Shown here in pieces: positions 33,603 to 43,220 of a DNA stretch of 64,000 nucleotides (positions are counted from its first letter, which is position 1; each line of letters begins with the position of its first letter). Below the pieces are notes generated by a model. That model searched no databases and was not told where the DNA came from. It was given only the letters and a program-made list of their open reading frames with translations. A program made the position numbers and the translations under genes. The DNA lies in assembly GCF_947500045.1 (NCBI RefSeq), contig NZ_CANMQQ010000004.1, positions 179,128-243,127 on the forward strand. Direction: 5' to 3'. Origin of the DNA: an uncultured Ruegeria sp. (GTDB lineage Bacteria > Pseudomonadota > Alphaproteobacteria > Rhodobacterales > Rhodobacteraceae).

Positions 33603-34565
33603 ATGCAAGGCAATGCCCCAACACCAGACGGTCAGGTCGCCGACGCCGCGACCGGAAACTGGGTCGACACGCACGCACCCGCCTTTGCCCGCCCCTACCT
33701 GCGGCTCAGCCGGGCTGACCGACCCATCGGCACTTGGCTGCTGCTGATTCCCTGCTGGTGGGGTCTGGCACTGGCGATCCTGAGTGACGGCAACCCACGG
33801 TGGGAAGATCTTTGGATCGCCGTAGGATGCGCCATCGGGGCCTTCCTGATGCGCGGCGCGGGGTGCACATGGAACGATATCACCGATCGAGAATTCGACG
33901 GGAAGGTGGAACGTACAAGATCACGCCCGATTCCGTCTGGTCAGGTTAGCGTGCGTCAGGCGGTGTTCTGGATGGTTCTGCAATGCCTGTTGGCGTTGGT
34001 GATTCTGCTGTCCTTCAACCGTGCGGCAATTGCCATGGGCGTCCTTTCGTTGCTGCCGGTTACGATCTACCCGTTCGCAAAGCGCTTTACGTGGTGGCCG
34101 CAGATCTTTCTGGGGCTCGCGTTCAACTGGGGCGCCCTGCTGGCTTGGACCGCGCATACCGGAACGGTCGGCTGGCCGGCGGTCATGCTCTATCTGTCAG
34201 GCATTCTATGGACGCTGTTTTATGACACGATCTACGCCCATCAGGATGCAGAAGATGACGAGCTGATCGGTATTAAATCCACCGCCCGGTTGTTTGGCAC
34301 AGATACCGCGCGATGGCTAAAGTATTTTCTGATCGGAACGGTCAGTCTGATGGGCTTTGCAATTATTGATGCCGCTTTGCCCGAAGCATCGGTTCTCGCC
34401 TTGGTCGTCGCCCTTGGCGGGCCTTGGGCGATGGGGTGGCATCTGGCCTGGCAATTGCGGGGTCTGGACACGGAAGATAACGCCAAATTGCTGCAATTAT
34501 TCCGAGCCAATCGAGACACCGGCCTGATTCCGCTGATCTTCCTCTGCGTCGCCCTTTTGCTTTGA
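33603..34565 (+). CDS. ubiA: 4-hydroxybenzoate octaprenyltransferase
   Basis: A 320-residue membrane enzyme that prenylates 4-hydroxybenzoate in ubiquinone synthesis. The first Asp-rich motif is CTWNDITDREFDGKVERTRS and the second YDTIYAHQDAEDDELIGIKS, both needed for Mg-diphosphate binding. About eight hydrophobic helices follow YLRLSRADRPIGTWLLLIPC. The ATG at 33603 fits the family start and leaves only 12 bases to the divergent rsmE start, so its promoter must lie within rsmE coding sequence. No strong ribosome site is visible. Confidence 0.95.
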   Translation: MQGNAPTPDGQVADAATGNWVDTHAPAFARPYLRLSRADRPIGTWLLLIPCWWGLALAILSDGNPRWEDLWIAVGCAIGAFLMRGAGCTWNDITDREFDGKVERTRSRPIPSGQVSVRQAVFWMVLQCLLALVILLSFNRAAIAMGVLSLLPVTIYPFAKRFTWWPQIFLGLAFNWGALLAWTAHTGTVGWPAVMLYLSGILWTLFYDTIYAHQDAEDDELIGIKSTARLFGTDTARWLKYFLIGTVSLMGFAIIDAALPEASVLALVVALGGPWAMGWHLAWQLRGLDTEDNAKLLQLFRANRDTGLIPLIFLCVALLL

Positions 34566-34631
34566 TTGCACCTCTGGGCCGGGCTCTGTATGAGTCCGGA
34601 ATCAACCGCCCGAGGAGTCTCGATCCCAGCC

Positions 34632-36530
34632 ATGCGCTTGCCTTACCCCATCGCTGTTGCGTTGATCTTTGCGGTTTCTGCGGGTCTGTCCCTGATCGCC
34701 GCCAGCTTTTCGGTCAGCAAGATCGAAGACGCATCCGAGTTTGCAGTGCGACGCGTGCTGAACCTTCAAGCTCATGACTGGGCCGAGGTAGAATCCGATG
34801 GGTTGCGCGTTGTCCTGACCGGCACCGCCCCCGATGAGGCCACGCGGTTCAACGCCCTTACCGCCGCTGGGACAGAGGTTGATACCTCGCGCGTGATTGA
34901 CGAGATGGAGGTGGCGCCCACCGCCGACCTGACCCCACCCCGTTTCTCGGCCGAGATCTTGCGCAATGACAGTGGCATTTCAATCATCGGACTGGTGCCC
35001 GCCAGTCAGGATCGCGACGATCTGATAAACAGGCTACAGCGGCTTGATCAAAGCGCGCCCGTTTCAGACCTGATGGAAAGTGCCGACTACGCCGAGCCCA
35101 AGGGCTGGGATCAGGCCATCGATTATGCGATCAAGGCGCTTTCCGATCTGCCCCGCGCCAAGATATCGGCTAGCCCGGGGCTTGTGCGCATCACCGCCAT
35201 CGCAGATAGCCAGCAAGAGAAAGACACGCTGGAACAGAACCTAAGCCGTGCTGCACCGCCGGGCTTGCGAATCGGACTTTCAATCACGGCCCCTCGCCCA
35301 GTGATCACACCCTTTACGCTGCGCTATCTGATAGATGAGGAAGGCGGGCAATTTGATGCCTGTTCCGCCCAAAGTGAAGAAGCGCGGGACCTCATCATCG
35401 CAAGCGCGCGAGAGGCTGGTTTGACAGGGCCAAATTCCTGCACGATCGGTCTGGGGGTTCCCTCGCCCCGCTGGCCCAACGCCGCACAGTTGAGTATCCG
35501 GGCGCTGGCCGAGATCGGTCAGGGATCGGTCACCATGTCAGACGCCGATGTCACGTTGGTCGCGGCCCAGGATACCAACCCGCTTCTGTTTGATCGCATC
35601 GTGGGGGAGTTGGAGAACGCCCTGCCCGATGTATTTGTCCTCCACGCCGTGTTGCCCATGCCCGAGCCGGATGATCCGGCAGGTCCCGTCGAATTCAGCG
35701 CCACACTCAGCCCCGAAGGTCTGGTACAGTTACGGGGTCGCGTGGGTGACGAGACATTGCGCGATATGACTGACAGTTTCGCGCGCGCGGCCTTTGGATC
35801 AGCGCAGGTCCACACGGCCACTCGGGTGGTTCAGGACCTTCCGGCGGATTGGCCAGTGCGTGTGTTGGCCGGGCTCGATGCCCTATCTCACCTGCACAAT
35901 GGTGCGCTGACAGTCACACCAGACGATGTTTCGCTGACTGGCATCAGCCATGATCCCGAAGCCAAGGCGCAGATCGCTGGATTGCTGTCGGACAAGCTGG
36001 GCGATGCGCAGGATTTCAGCCTGTCGATCACCTATGTCGAACCTCCTGCACCGGAAGATGCACTGCCGGACCCGGAGGTTTGCGAAGAACAGATCGCCGA
36101 AGTTCAGACAAGCAGCAAGATCGCGTTCGAGCCCGGATCAGCAACAGTGGCCACCGACTCGCGCGATGCATTGAATGAGATTGCTGACATCCTGCGCGAA
36201 TGCGGTCCGATCCGATTGGAAATTCAGGGCCATACCGACAGTCAGGGCCGTGAGGAAATGAACCAGCAGCTCAGCCAGGCGCGTGCCCAATCCATTCTGA
36301 ACGAACTGCGCGGGCGACGCGTGCCGACCTCAAGCTTTTCGGCCGTTGGCTATGGTGAAACGCAACCCATTTCCGACAATGGCACCGAAGAAGGCCGGGA
36401 AGAAAATCGCCGCATCAATTTTCATCTGATCAAACCCGAACAAACGGCCGATACCGAGACCGGGCTTGAAGCCATGGAATCAGAAACACCGGACACCGAT
36501 GCCTCGGATGCAGGCACAGAGGACCAGTAA
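34632..36530 (+). CDS. OmpA-family protein with N-terminal BON-like repeats
   Basis: A 632-residue envelope protein. It has an N-terminal signal anchor (PIAVALIFAVSAGLSLIAAS), then several BON-like segments between about residues 50 and 450 (for example VESDGLRVVLTGTAPDEATR). A C-terminal OmpA domain binds peptidoglycan (about 490-600, with IQGHTDSQGREEMNQQLSQA and AVGYGETQPISDNGTEEGRE). It ends in an acidic tail. BON domains are thought to touch membranes or proteins, so it may tether inner membrane to the cell wall. Start is uncertain: the ATG at 34632 begins at the anchor and GAGGAG is rather far (15 bases); another ATG lies at 34590. Confidence 0.85.
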   Translation: MRLPYPIAVALIFAVSAGLSLIAASFSVSKIEDASEFAVRRVLNLQAHDWAEVESDGLRVVLTGTAPDEATRFNALTAAGTEVDTSRVIDEMEVAPTADLTPPRFSAEILRNDSGISIIGLVPASQDRDDLINRLQRLDQSAPVSDLMESADYAEPKGWDQAIDYAIKALSDLPRAKISASPGLVRITAIADSQQEKDTLEQNLSRAAPPGLRIGLSITAPRPVITPFTLRYLIDEEGGQFDACSAQSEEARDLIIASAREAGLTGPNSCTIGLGVPSPRWPNAAQLSIRALAEIGQGSVTMSDADVTLVAAQDTNPLLFDRIVGELENALPDVFVLHAVLPMPEPDDPAGPVEFSATLSPEGLVQLRGRVGDETLRDMTDSFARAAFGSAQVHTATRVVQDLPADWPVRVLAGLDALSHLHNGALTVTPDDVSLTGISHDPEAKAQIAGLLSDKLGDAQDFSLSITYVEPPAPEDALPDPEVCEEQIAEVQTSSKIAFEPGSATVATDSRDALNEIADILRECGPIRLEIQGHTDSQGREEMNQQLSQARAQSILNELRGRRVPTSSFSAVGYGETQPISDNGTEEGREENRRINFHLIKPEQTADTETGLEAMESETPDTDASDAGTEDQ

Positions 36531-36531
36531 A

Positions 36532-36852
36532 GTGAACAGAATAGAATTTGTTATCGCCACCGCAGTCATCCTGTTCGCAGCGTTCTGCATGGGCTGGTTC
36601 GCCAACTGGCTGGCCCATCGCCTGTCGCGCGTGCGCCAAAGCGACGTGGCCGATCTGGATCGCATGAGTCAGGAACTGCACGAGGCCGAGGAAACCCGCG
36701 ATCAGGCGATCACCTATCTGCAACAACGCGAAGCAGAGTTGACCAATCAGTTGACGCAAACCGAAGCCGAGCTGACTGCAGCGATGGAAGGGCTTCGCGC
36801 AGCCCGGCAGGAAGCCGAAGAATTGCGCGGCCGGATTAACAACGCGGATTGA
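36532..36852 (+). CDS. Small membrane-anchored coiled-coil protein
   Basis: A 106-residue protein starting with GTG two bases after the OmpA-type stop, with GAGGACC upstream. One membrane helix (FVIATAVILFAAFCMGWFANWLA) is followed by about 75 residues of Glu/Gln/Ala-rich heptads (LHEAEETRDQAITYLQQREA) that should form a coiled coil in the cytosol. Coupling suggests it works with the OmpA/BON protein. No named family is recognised. It is convergent with moaE (5-base gap). Confidence 0.75.
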   Translation: MNRIEFVIATAVILFAAFCMGWFANWLAHRLSRVRQSDVADLDRMSQELHEAEETRDQAITYLQQREAELTNQLTQTEAELTAAMEGLRAARQEAEELRGRINNAD

Positions 36853-36857
36853 TTGGC

Positions 36858-37301
36858 CTACCAGCGGGTCAGTGCGTCCTCATCCGCATCCTTCGCGGCG
36901 ACCCATTCTGCGCCGGACGTCGTTATTTCCTTCTTCCAGAACGGCGCGCGGGATTTGAGGTAGTCCATCAGATATTCTGCCGCCTCAAACGCGTCCTTGC
37001 GATGCGGGGCAGCGGTGGCGACCATCATGATCCTGTCACCAGGGGCAAGACGTCCGTGGCGGTGGATCACCAGAACATCCCCAAGCGACCAGCGCTCCAT
37101 CGCCTCTTGCGCAATGTTCGTCAGGGCGCGCTCGGTCATGCCGGGGTAATGTTCGATCTCCATTATATCCAAATCGCCTGTGGCCAAGTCGCGCACAACG
37201 CCCGTGAAGGTCACGATTGCCCCATTGGCATCGTCTGTGGCGGCAAAAGCATTGGCTTCGGCCCCAAGATCAAACGGGGCATCCTGCACGACGATCCGCA
37301 T
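36858..37301 (-). CDS. moaE: Molybdopterin synthase catalytic subunit
   Basis: A 147-residue subunit that, with MoaD, adds the dithiolene sulphurs to make molybdopterin. Features are GAIVTFTGVVRDLATGD, LDIMEIEHYPGMTERAL, the conserved VLVIHRHGRLAPGDRIMMVA and the active-site lysine region FWKKEITTSGAEWVAA. The ATG at 37299-37301 follows the moaD stop by one base; an in-frame GTG three codons earlier overlaps moaD. Last gene of pgsA-moaD-moaE. Confidence 0.95.
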   Translation of the reverse strand: MRIVVQDAPFDLGAEANAFAATDDANGAIVTFTGVVRDLATGDLDIMEIEHYPGMTERALTNIAQEAMERWSLGDVLVIHRHGRLAPGDRIMMVATAAPHRKDAFEAAEYLMDYLKSRAPFWKKEITTSGAEWVAAKDADEDALTRW

Positions 37302-37302
37302 C

Positions 37303-37548
37303 TTAGCCACCCGTCATGGGTGGAAAAAATGCAACCTCGCGCACACCGGTCAGAGGGGCGTCGAAATCCGACAGCTCCTGATCCAGCGCCACGCGTAGGG
37401 CAGACAGATCGGCAAATGCAGCGGCATAGCGATCCTCGCGGGCGCTGAGTTCGGCAACCAGATCCGAGACCGTTGCCGCATCCGTTTCTACCTTTTCTTT
37501 AGGCAGGCCGATACGTTCACGCACCCAGGCGAAATACAGCACGTCCAT
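37303..37548 (-). CDS. moaD: Molybdopterin synthase sulphur-carrier subunit
   Basis: An 81-residue ubiquitin-fold protein ending in the Gly-Gly tail (AFFPPMTGG) that carries the thiocarboxylate sulphur. The opening MDVLYFAWVRERIGLPKEKV and core VRVALDQELSDF-like pattern fit MoaD. It lies 3 bases after pgsA and one base before moaE. Confidence 0.94.
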   Translation of the reverse strand: MDVLYFAWVRERIGLPKEKVETDAATVSDLVAELSAREDRYAAAFADLSALRVALDQELSDFDAPLTGVREVAFFPPMTGG

Positions 37549-37551
37549 CGA

Positions 37552-38220
37552 TTAGCTCTCCTTCAGGTGAGGCATAGCTTTACGTAGGTAGTCATAGCCG
37601 GTGATCAATGTCAGCGTGGCAGCAATCCAAAGCAGCCACAGACCGATCCGGCCTGACCAGAACATACCCTCAAGATACCAGCGCATATGGCCCAAATCTT
37701 CCACTTGACCGGTCAGTACCTGATCTATGGTCGTGGCGTCCATGCCGAATGTGGCCATTACAAAGTGATGTTCGAATATTCCTTGTGAAAACAGGATCGC
37801 GATCGCGACCATCTGCGCGGTCGTCTTCCACTTGGCCAGTTTGGTCACCTTCAAAGTGCCAGCCACGTCGCCCAAATATTCCCGCAGGCCCGAGACAAAG
37901 ACTTCGCGAAACAGAATCACTGTCGCGGGTAACACCAGCCAAGGTGTCCAATGCTCGGTCGAATATCCGACCAGAATCATCAGCGCGATCACCACCATCG
38001 CCTTATCGGCAATCGGATCCAGCATGGCACCGATCTTGGTTTCCTGTTTCCACGCCCTTGCCAGGTAGCCATCGAACCAATCTGTGATGGCGGCCGACAT
38101 GAACAGGATCAGTGCAAACCAATCCGCGTAGGGGCGCGTGAAATACAGAAACATCACGGCAAGACCGGGCGCGGCAACAAGGCGCAGCACGGTCAGGATA
38201 TTCGGCAGGTTCCATTTCAT
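37552..38220 (-). CDS. pgsA: CDP-diacylglycerol-glycerol-3-phosphate 3-phosphatidyltransferase
   Basis: A 222-residue membrane enzyme making phosphatidylglycerol phosphate. The family signature DWFDGYLARAWKQETKIGAM then LDPIADK is complete (DG-x2-AR-x8-G-x3-D-x3-D). It starts MKWNLPNILTVLRLVAAPGL and has about five membrane helices. The ATG at 38218-38220 has AGGG upstream; the longer frame is unrelated. First gene of pgsA-moaD-moaE and divergent from the EamA gene. Confidence 0.96.
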   Translation of the reverse strand: MKWNLPNILTVLRLVAAPGLAVMFLYFTRPYADWFALILFMSAAITDWFDGYLARAWKQETKIGAMLDPIADKAMVVIALMILVGYSTEHWTPWLVLPATVILFREVFVSGLREYLGDVAGTLKVTKLAKWKTTAQMVAIAILFSQGIFEHHFVMATFGMDATTIDQVLTGQVEDLGHMRWYLEGMFWSGRIGLWLLWIAATLTLITGYDYLRKAMPHLKES

Positions 38221-38410
38221 GGTTTGGACCCTACATCGCCGGTTCAAGACAGAAAAGGCAGGGTCGCAAAAAACTAACCAAGCACAAGTAATTGCAGTAC
38301 TGCGCGTCGCAGCATCGCAACAGCGGGATCTCATTCAGATACGTCTTGGCATCAGAGCGCTTTGAGGTCAGATTGACGGTCGGTCCGGCCAGAAAGCACC
38401 CAACCCCAAC

Positions 38411-39295
38411 ATGACACCGCACATTCAAACCGATCCCCGGTCGAACCTGATCGGCAGCGCCTGGATGGTGGCTGCAATGGCCCTTTTCGCGCTGGAAGAC
38501 GCGTTGTTGAAAGGCGCGTCGGTCAGCCTACCAATCTGGCAGGTTCTGATTCTGTTTGGCGCGGGCGGCGCAGCAATATTTGCCTGCGTTGTAACGGCGC
38601 GCGGTGGACGCTTATTCCACCCCGATGTCTTGTCGCGCCCGATGAAGATAAGAGTATTGTTCGAGATTCTCGGGCGCATGTTCTACCTGCTGGCCATCGC
38701 GTTGACGCCACTCTCGGCGGCAACGGTGATCTTACAGGCGACGCCATTGGTTGTAGTTGCGGGGGCCGCGCTGATCTTTGGCGAAACTGTCGGTTGGCGT
38801 CGGTGGAGCGCGATCATGATCGGATTGCTCGGTGTCGTCATCATCGTCCGCCCGACAGGCGACAGCTTTTCGATGCTCTCGCTTCTGGCCGTGTTGGGTA
38901 TGTTGGGATTTGCGGGCCGCGATCTTGCCAGTCGCGCAGCACCCGCCACATTGGGAACCGATGTGCTTGGGTTTTACGGGTTTCTCGCGATCGTAGTGGC
39001 CGGGCTGGCCTATCAACCTTTAGAAGGCACGCCCATGGTGGCGTTGTCTGCCGTCAGCAGTCTGCAGATTGCTGCGGCGGTGACACTCGGCACCATGGCC
39101 TATGCCTCGCTGATGAAAGCCATGCGGACTGGCGAAGTCTCTGCGGTGACGCCGTTTCGCTATTCGAGGCTGCTATTCGGAATTGGGCTGGGCGTCTTTT
39201 TGTTCGGAGAGCAGTTAGACCGGACAATGTGGATCGGTTGCGCACTGATCGTAGCCTCGGGGCTTTACATCCTCTGGCGCGGACGGAAGGCCTAA
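38411..39295 (+). CDS. EamA/DMT-family transporter
   Basis: A 294-residue inner-membrane permease with ten predicted helices in two EamA halves (first ending about residue 140: [20 protein letters not shown]; second: [20 protein letters not shown]). Such proteins export or import small metabolites. Substrate is unknown. It is the only plus-strand gene between uvrC and pgsA, and its stop overlaps the uvrC stop by four bases on the opposite strand. Confidence 0.9.
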   Translation: MTPHIQTDPRSNLIGSAWMVAAMALFALEDALLKGASVSLPIWQVLILFGAGGAAIFACVVTARGGRLFHPDVLSRPMKIRVLFEILGRMFYLLAIALTPLSAATVILQATPLVVVAGAALIFGETVGWRRWSAIMIGLLGVVIIVRPTGDSFSMLSLLAVLGMLGFAGRDLASRAAPATLGTDVLGFYGFLAIVVAGLAYQPLEGTPMVALSAVSSLQIAAAVTLGTMAYASLMKAMRTGEVSAVTPFRYSRLLFGIGLGVFLFGEQLDRTMWIGCALIVASGLYILWRGRKA

Positions 39296-41166
39296 CCCTT
39301 GTCGTGAAAGAAGTCATAGACCTTCTGCGCTAAACCAGCCGAGATCCCCTCAACTGCTTTGAGATCCGCCAAATTGGCCCGACCCACTGCTTTAGCGCTG
39401 CCAAAATGGGCCAGCAAAGCCCGTTTGCGCGCGGCCCCGACGCCTGGAATTTCATCGAGCGGCGTCGCACCCACGGCCTTTGCTCGCTTTGCGCGATGCG
39501 TTCCGATGGCAAAGCGGTGCGCCTCGTCCCTTAAGCGCTGGATGAAGTACAGAACGGGATCATTGCGTTTCAATGCAAAGGGGCGCTGGCCGACGCGGTG
39601 GAACTCTTCTTTGCCATGGTCTCGATCCACACCTTTGGCGACACCGATCATCGGGATGTCTTCAACCCCGTGCGTCTGCATGATCTCATGCACAGCGCTC
39701 ACCTGCCCGGCACCGCCATCGATCAGAAGCAGATCCGGCCACTGCCCTTTGTCCCGATCCGGGTCTTCCTTTTGCAGGCGGGTGAAGCGGCGTGTCAGAA
39801 CCTCTTTCATCATACCGAAGTCATCGCCCGGGGTCAGATCATCACCACGAATGTTGAACTTGCGATAGGCGTTTTTCATATAGCCTTCAGGACCTGCCAC
39901 AATCATCCCGCCAACCGCATTGGTGCCCTGAATGTGCGAGTTATCGTAGACCTCGATCCGAGCCGGCGGTGCGTCCAGACCAAACGCCTCAGCAATACCG
40001 CGTAGCAGCTTGGCCTGTGTCGCGCTTTCCGACATGCGCCGCGCCAGTGATTCACGCGCGTTGCGCAAGGCACCTGCAATCAGTTCCTGCTTTTCACCGC
40101 GCAAAGGAACCAGGATCTCTACCTTGCGCCGTGCCTTCTCTGTCAGAGCCTCCTGCATCAGATCGGCATTTTCAATTGCATCAGACAGGATCAACTGACG
40201 AGGCGGTTCCTTATTGTCATAGAATTGACCCAGGAAGGCTTCCATCACCTCAGCGGGGGATACATCAGGTCCAACCCGAGGATAGAAATCCTTGTTCCCC
40301 CAATTCTGATTGGCACGGATGAAGAACACCTGAACACAGGCCTGTCCGCTATCCATATAAAGGCCGATCACATCCGCCTCGGCCACGCCGCGCGGGTTGA
40401 TGCCCTGAGAGGTCTGCACCTGCGTCAGCGCCCGGATACGGTCGCGCAAGCCAGCGGCGCGTTCGAATTCCATCGCCTCTGATGCGGCCATCATCTGTTC
40501 GGCCAGATCCTCCTGCACCTTAGTGGATCGACCTGAAAGGAACCGCTCGGCATCTTTTACGCTTTCGCGATATTCTGTATCCGAGATCAGACCAACGCAC
40601 GGCCCCGAACAACGCTTGATTTGATAAAGCAGACAGGGCCGTGTGCGGCTGTCGAACATGGAGTCCGAGCAATTACGCAGCAGGAACGCCTTTTGCAGTT
40701 GGTTTAACGTCCTGTTAACAGCCCCTGCACTGGCGAAGGGTCCAAAATAGGCCCCCTTTTCCTTCTTGGCTCCGCGATGTTTCTTGATTTGCGGAAAGGC
40801 ATGATCCTTGGCGACCAAAATGTTTGGAAAACTTTTGTCATCGCGCAGCAGCACGTTGTACTTGGGCTTAAGCTGTTTGATCAGGTTTTGTTCCAGCAGC
40901 AACGCCTCGGTTTCAGTCCGCGTGGTCAGAAACATCATCGAAGCGGTCGAGGCGATCATCCTTTCGATCCGACCCGAATGCCCCGTACGCGTGTAATTCG
41001 AAACCCGCGCCTTCAGGTTCCGTGCCTTGCCCACGTACAAAACCCGACTTTCCACATCCAGCATCCGGTACACACCGGGCGAGTTGTCCAGTGTTTTCAC
41101 ATACCGCTGAATGCAGGCATAGCCTGTGTCTTGGGTCGAGGAATTGGGATCTGTGCTGGTGGTCAT
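39292..41166 (-). CDS. uvrC: Excinuclease ABC subunit C
   Basis: A 624-residue dual-incision nuclease of nucleotide excision repair. Domains run in order: GIY-YIG ([20 protein letters not shown]), a cysteine cluster ([15 protein letters not shown]), the UVR motif that binds UvrB ([20 protein letters not shown]), the RNase-H-like endonuclease ([20 protein letters not shown] and [13 protein letters not shown]), and two C-terminal helix-hairpin-helix motifs ([18 protein letters not shown]). The start at 41166 is preferred on family grounds; an in-frame ATG nine codons upstream (41193) is possible and neither has a strong ribosome site. Confidence 0.96.
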   Translation of the reverse strand: MTTSTDPNSSTQDTGYACIQRYVKTLDNSPGVYRMLDVESRVLYVGKARNLKARVSNYTRTGHSGRIERMIASTASMMFLTTRTETEALLLEQNLIKQLKPKYNVLLRDDKSFPNILVAKDHAFPQIKKHRGAKKEKGAYFGPFASAGAVNRTLNQLQKAFLLRNCSDSMFDSRTRPCLLYQIKRCSGPCVGLISDTEYRESVKDAERFLSGRSTKVQEDLAEQMMAASEAMEFERAAGLRDRIRALTQVQTSQGINPRGVAEADVIGLYMDSGQACVQVFFIRANQNWGNKDFYPRVGPDVSPAEVMEAFLGQFYDNKEPPRQLILSDAIENADLMQEALTEKARRKVEILVPLRGEKQELIAGALRNARESLARRMSESATQAKLLRGIAEAFGLDAPPARIEVYDNSHIQGTNAVGGMIVAGPEGYMKNAYRKFNIRGDDLTPGDDFGMMKEVLTRRFTRLQKEDPDRDKGQWPDLLLIDGGAGQVSAVHEIMQTHGVEDIPMIGVAKGVDRDHGKEEFHRVGQRPFALKRNDPVLYFIQRLRDEAHRFAIGTHRAKRAKAVGATPLDEIPGVGAARKRALLAHFGSAKAVGRANLADLKAVEGISAGLAQKVYDFFHDKG

Positions 41167-41456
41167 AGGACTGAGATATGATTCTCTGACCATGGCTGCA
41201 ATCTTGTGCGCTTCAGATCAAGAGAAAACAAATCCACGACTTCTGTGGATAAGTGTGCAGATAACTTTTGAGGCATCGCGTTTTTCCCTTGAATCCTTGC
41301 CTATTCGCTGAACTGCACAAAAAATAGGCAGTATTTTAAGCACCTGTTTTTAAATGATATTTTTTATTACCTGCGACAAGTGTATGAAAATTAAGACAAT
41401 TTTGTAACGCACAGGTAACACAAATGAGAGCGGTGCAAAACTTGCAGCAGTTTTAC
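41167..41456. promoter_or_regulatory. AT-rich intergenic region with a DnaA-box match and an inverted repeat
   Basis: 290 bases between the SDR stop and uvrC start (both minus strand). It contains TGTGGATAA (41244-41252), the exact reverse complement of the classical DnaA box, and TTACCTGCG (41367-41375) facing CGCACAGGTAA (41408-41418) across an AT-rich loop. It should hold the uvrC promoter. No reading frame is supported. Confidence 0.45.
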
Positions 41457-42236
41457 CTATTCTACTCCTAGAACATCCGGCGTCTGCCAGCCCAGATGCT
41501 GCCCGCCATCAACGCATAGAAGTTGACCGGTAACCGCGTGTGCATCCAGAAAATAACCCAGCGCGGCAGTGATATCTGTCGGGTTTGCACCACGCTCGAG
41601 AATTGTGTTCTGCCGCTGCGCGTTAAAGTGTCTCTCGCTTTGCCGATGGCCCTGGAGCGTCGGGCCCGGGCCAATCGCGTTCACGCGGATTGCGGGTGTC
41701 AATGCCTGCGCTGCGGTCCGAGTCAGGGCCCACAGACCCATTTTGGCAATCGTGTATGACATGAATTCTGGCGTCAGCTTGCGCACGCGCATATCCACCA
41801 TGTTTACAATCAAGCCGACGGCTTGGGGTTCACCCTGTGCATCAAGATCCGGTTGCAAACCCTGTTCGGCCATGGCCTGGGTCAGGACAAATGGTGCCCG
41901 CAAGTTGCTGTCGAGGTGCCGGTCCCAGCTTTGACGTGTCGCAGTGTGAATGTTGTCGTATTCAAAGACGGACGCGTTGTTGATCAGACAGGTAATCGGT
42001 CCGCCCAGCGCCTCAGCCGCACGGGGTAACAATGCGCTGGTCTGGGATTCGTCAAGCAGATCAGCTTGCAGCGCCACCGACCTGCGACCCAAGGTCTGCA
42101 CCTCATCGACAGTTTCACGCGCTGCCTGTTCCGAACTGGCGTAATGCACCGCCACATCCATGCCACGTCGTGCCAGATACAGCGCCATGGCGCGACCCAA
42201 GCGTTTTCCGCCGCCGGTCACCAATGCTCGGGTCAT
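41457..42236 (-). CDS. Short-chain dehydrogenase/reductase, pteridine-reductase-like
   Basis: A 259-residue NAD(P)-dependent oxidoreductase. The cofactor motif is TGGGKRLGRAMALYLARRG, with the Lys-Arg pair seen in pteridine reductase and FolM-type enzymes that prefer NADPH. NNASVFEYDN follows and the active-site Tyr-Lys pair is in MSYTIAKMGLWALTR. The C-terminal LCVDGGQHLGW is typical. Substrate is a guess (pterin or related). It is the first gene on the minus strand before uvrC, with 290 bases between. Confidence 0.88.
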   Translation of the reverse strand: MTRALVTGGGKRLGRAMALYLARRGMDVAVHYASSEQAARETVDEVQTLGRRSVALQADLLDESQTSALLPRAAEALGGPITCLINNASVFEYDNIHTATRQSWDRHLDSNLRAPFVLTQAMAEQGLQPDLDAQGEPQAVGLIVNMVDMRVRKLTPEFMSYTIAKMGLWALTRTAAQALTPAIRVNAIGPGPTLQGHRQSERHFNAQRQNTILERGANPTDITAALGYFLDAHAVTGQLLCVDGGQHLGWQTPDVLGVE

Positions 42237-42257
42237 GGGTTCTCTCCCCAGGTCAAA

Positions 42258-43220
42258 TCACGCCAGAAGGCTGACTACATAGATCATGTAAAGCAGAGTC
42301 AGGATGAAACCCCAAACCCGTGTGATATCTTTTTTGAAGAAAACAAACGGGATCAGCAAAAGCGACGAACCCAACATCACCCATAGATCAAAGCGCAGGA
42401 ACTCGCCATCAACCGGGATACGCCCAAACAGGGTCGTGATGCCGATAATGGCCAGCAGATTGAACATGTTCGATCCGATGACATTGCCCAACGCCACGTC
42501 CGCCTGACGCCGCAAGGCGGCCATAACCGTTGTTGCAAGCTCTGGCAGTGACGTCCCTACTGCGATCAGGGTAAGGCCGATCACAGTCTCGCTCACACCA
42601 TATTCCCTGGCGATGACCGTCGCATTGTCCACCAACAAATGCGCGCCCATTGGCAAACCGATCAGCCCGAGCAGCAAATAGACCGCCACTTTCCAATAGG
42701 GCATGTTGGGGTCTGCTTCCTCAAGGCCTTCAAGCTCGTCCTCGTCCTCGCATTCCTCGCCACAGGCTTTGCGGTGGGCACGTGCCTCGCGAAAGGCATT
42801 GGTCAGGACCAGAGCCAGCGCTGTCAACAAGATTGCCCCGCTGACCAAATTGAAGACGCCACAAAAGGCCAATCCAATGAACAGGACCGATGCGAGAAGC
42901 ATGAAAACGTAGTTCTTGCGGCTGTCACATTCACTTGTGTGCAACGTCGCCAGCATCGCGGGCAGGCCAAGTACCAGCAAGATATTCGCAGTGTTCGACC
43001 CCACCACATTGCCCAGCGCAATACCCGGTGCGTTTTCCTTGATCGCACTGATCGCAATCAGAAGCTCGGGGGCCGAGGTACCAAATGCAACAATGGTCAG
43101 GCTTACAATTAGGGCGGGGACACCCAGACGCAGGCTAAGATTGACCGCCCCACGTACCAATGCATCACCAGCCAGCAGCAGGATCAGCAGCCCAAGGCCG
43201 GAATACAGCCACGCCGTCAT
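42258..43220 (-). CDS. Calcium/sodium antiporter, YrbG/CaCA family
   Basis: A 320-residue ten-helix cation exchanger. Two inverted alpha-repeats are evident: VAFGTSAPELLIAI with NVVGSNTANILLVLG, and IAVGTSLPELATTV with NVIGSNMFNLLAIIG; the acidic and Asn residues form the ion sites. The central cytosolic loop is very acidic (CGEECEDEDELEGLEEADP). The ATG overlaps the preceding small gene stop (ATGA). Part of the sppA-small gene-antiporter run. Confidence 0.93.
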   Translation of the reverse strand: MTAWLYSGLGLLILLLAGDALVRGAVNLSLRLGVPALIVSLTIVAFGTSAPELLIAISAIKENAPGIALGNVVGSNTANILLVLGLPAMLATLHTSECDSRKNYVFMLLASVLFIGLAFCGVFNLVSGAILLTALALVLTNAFREARAHRKACGEECEDEDELEGLEEADPNMPYWKVAVYLLLGLIGLPMGAHLLVDNATVIAREYGVSETVIGLTLIAVGTSLPELATTVMAALRRQADVALGNVIGSNMFNLLAIIGITTLFGRIPVDGEFLRFDLWVMLGSSLLLIPFVFFKKDITRVWGFILTLLYMIYVVSLLA

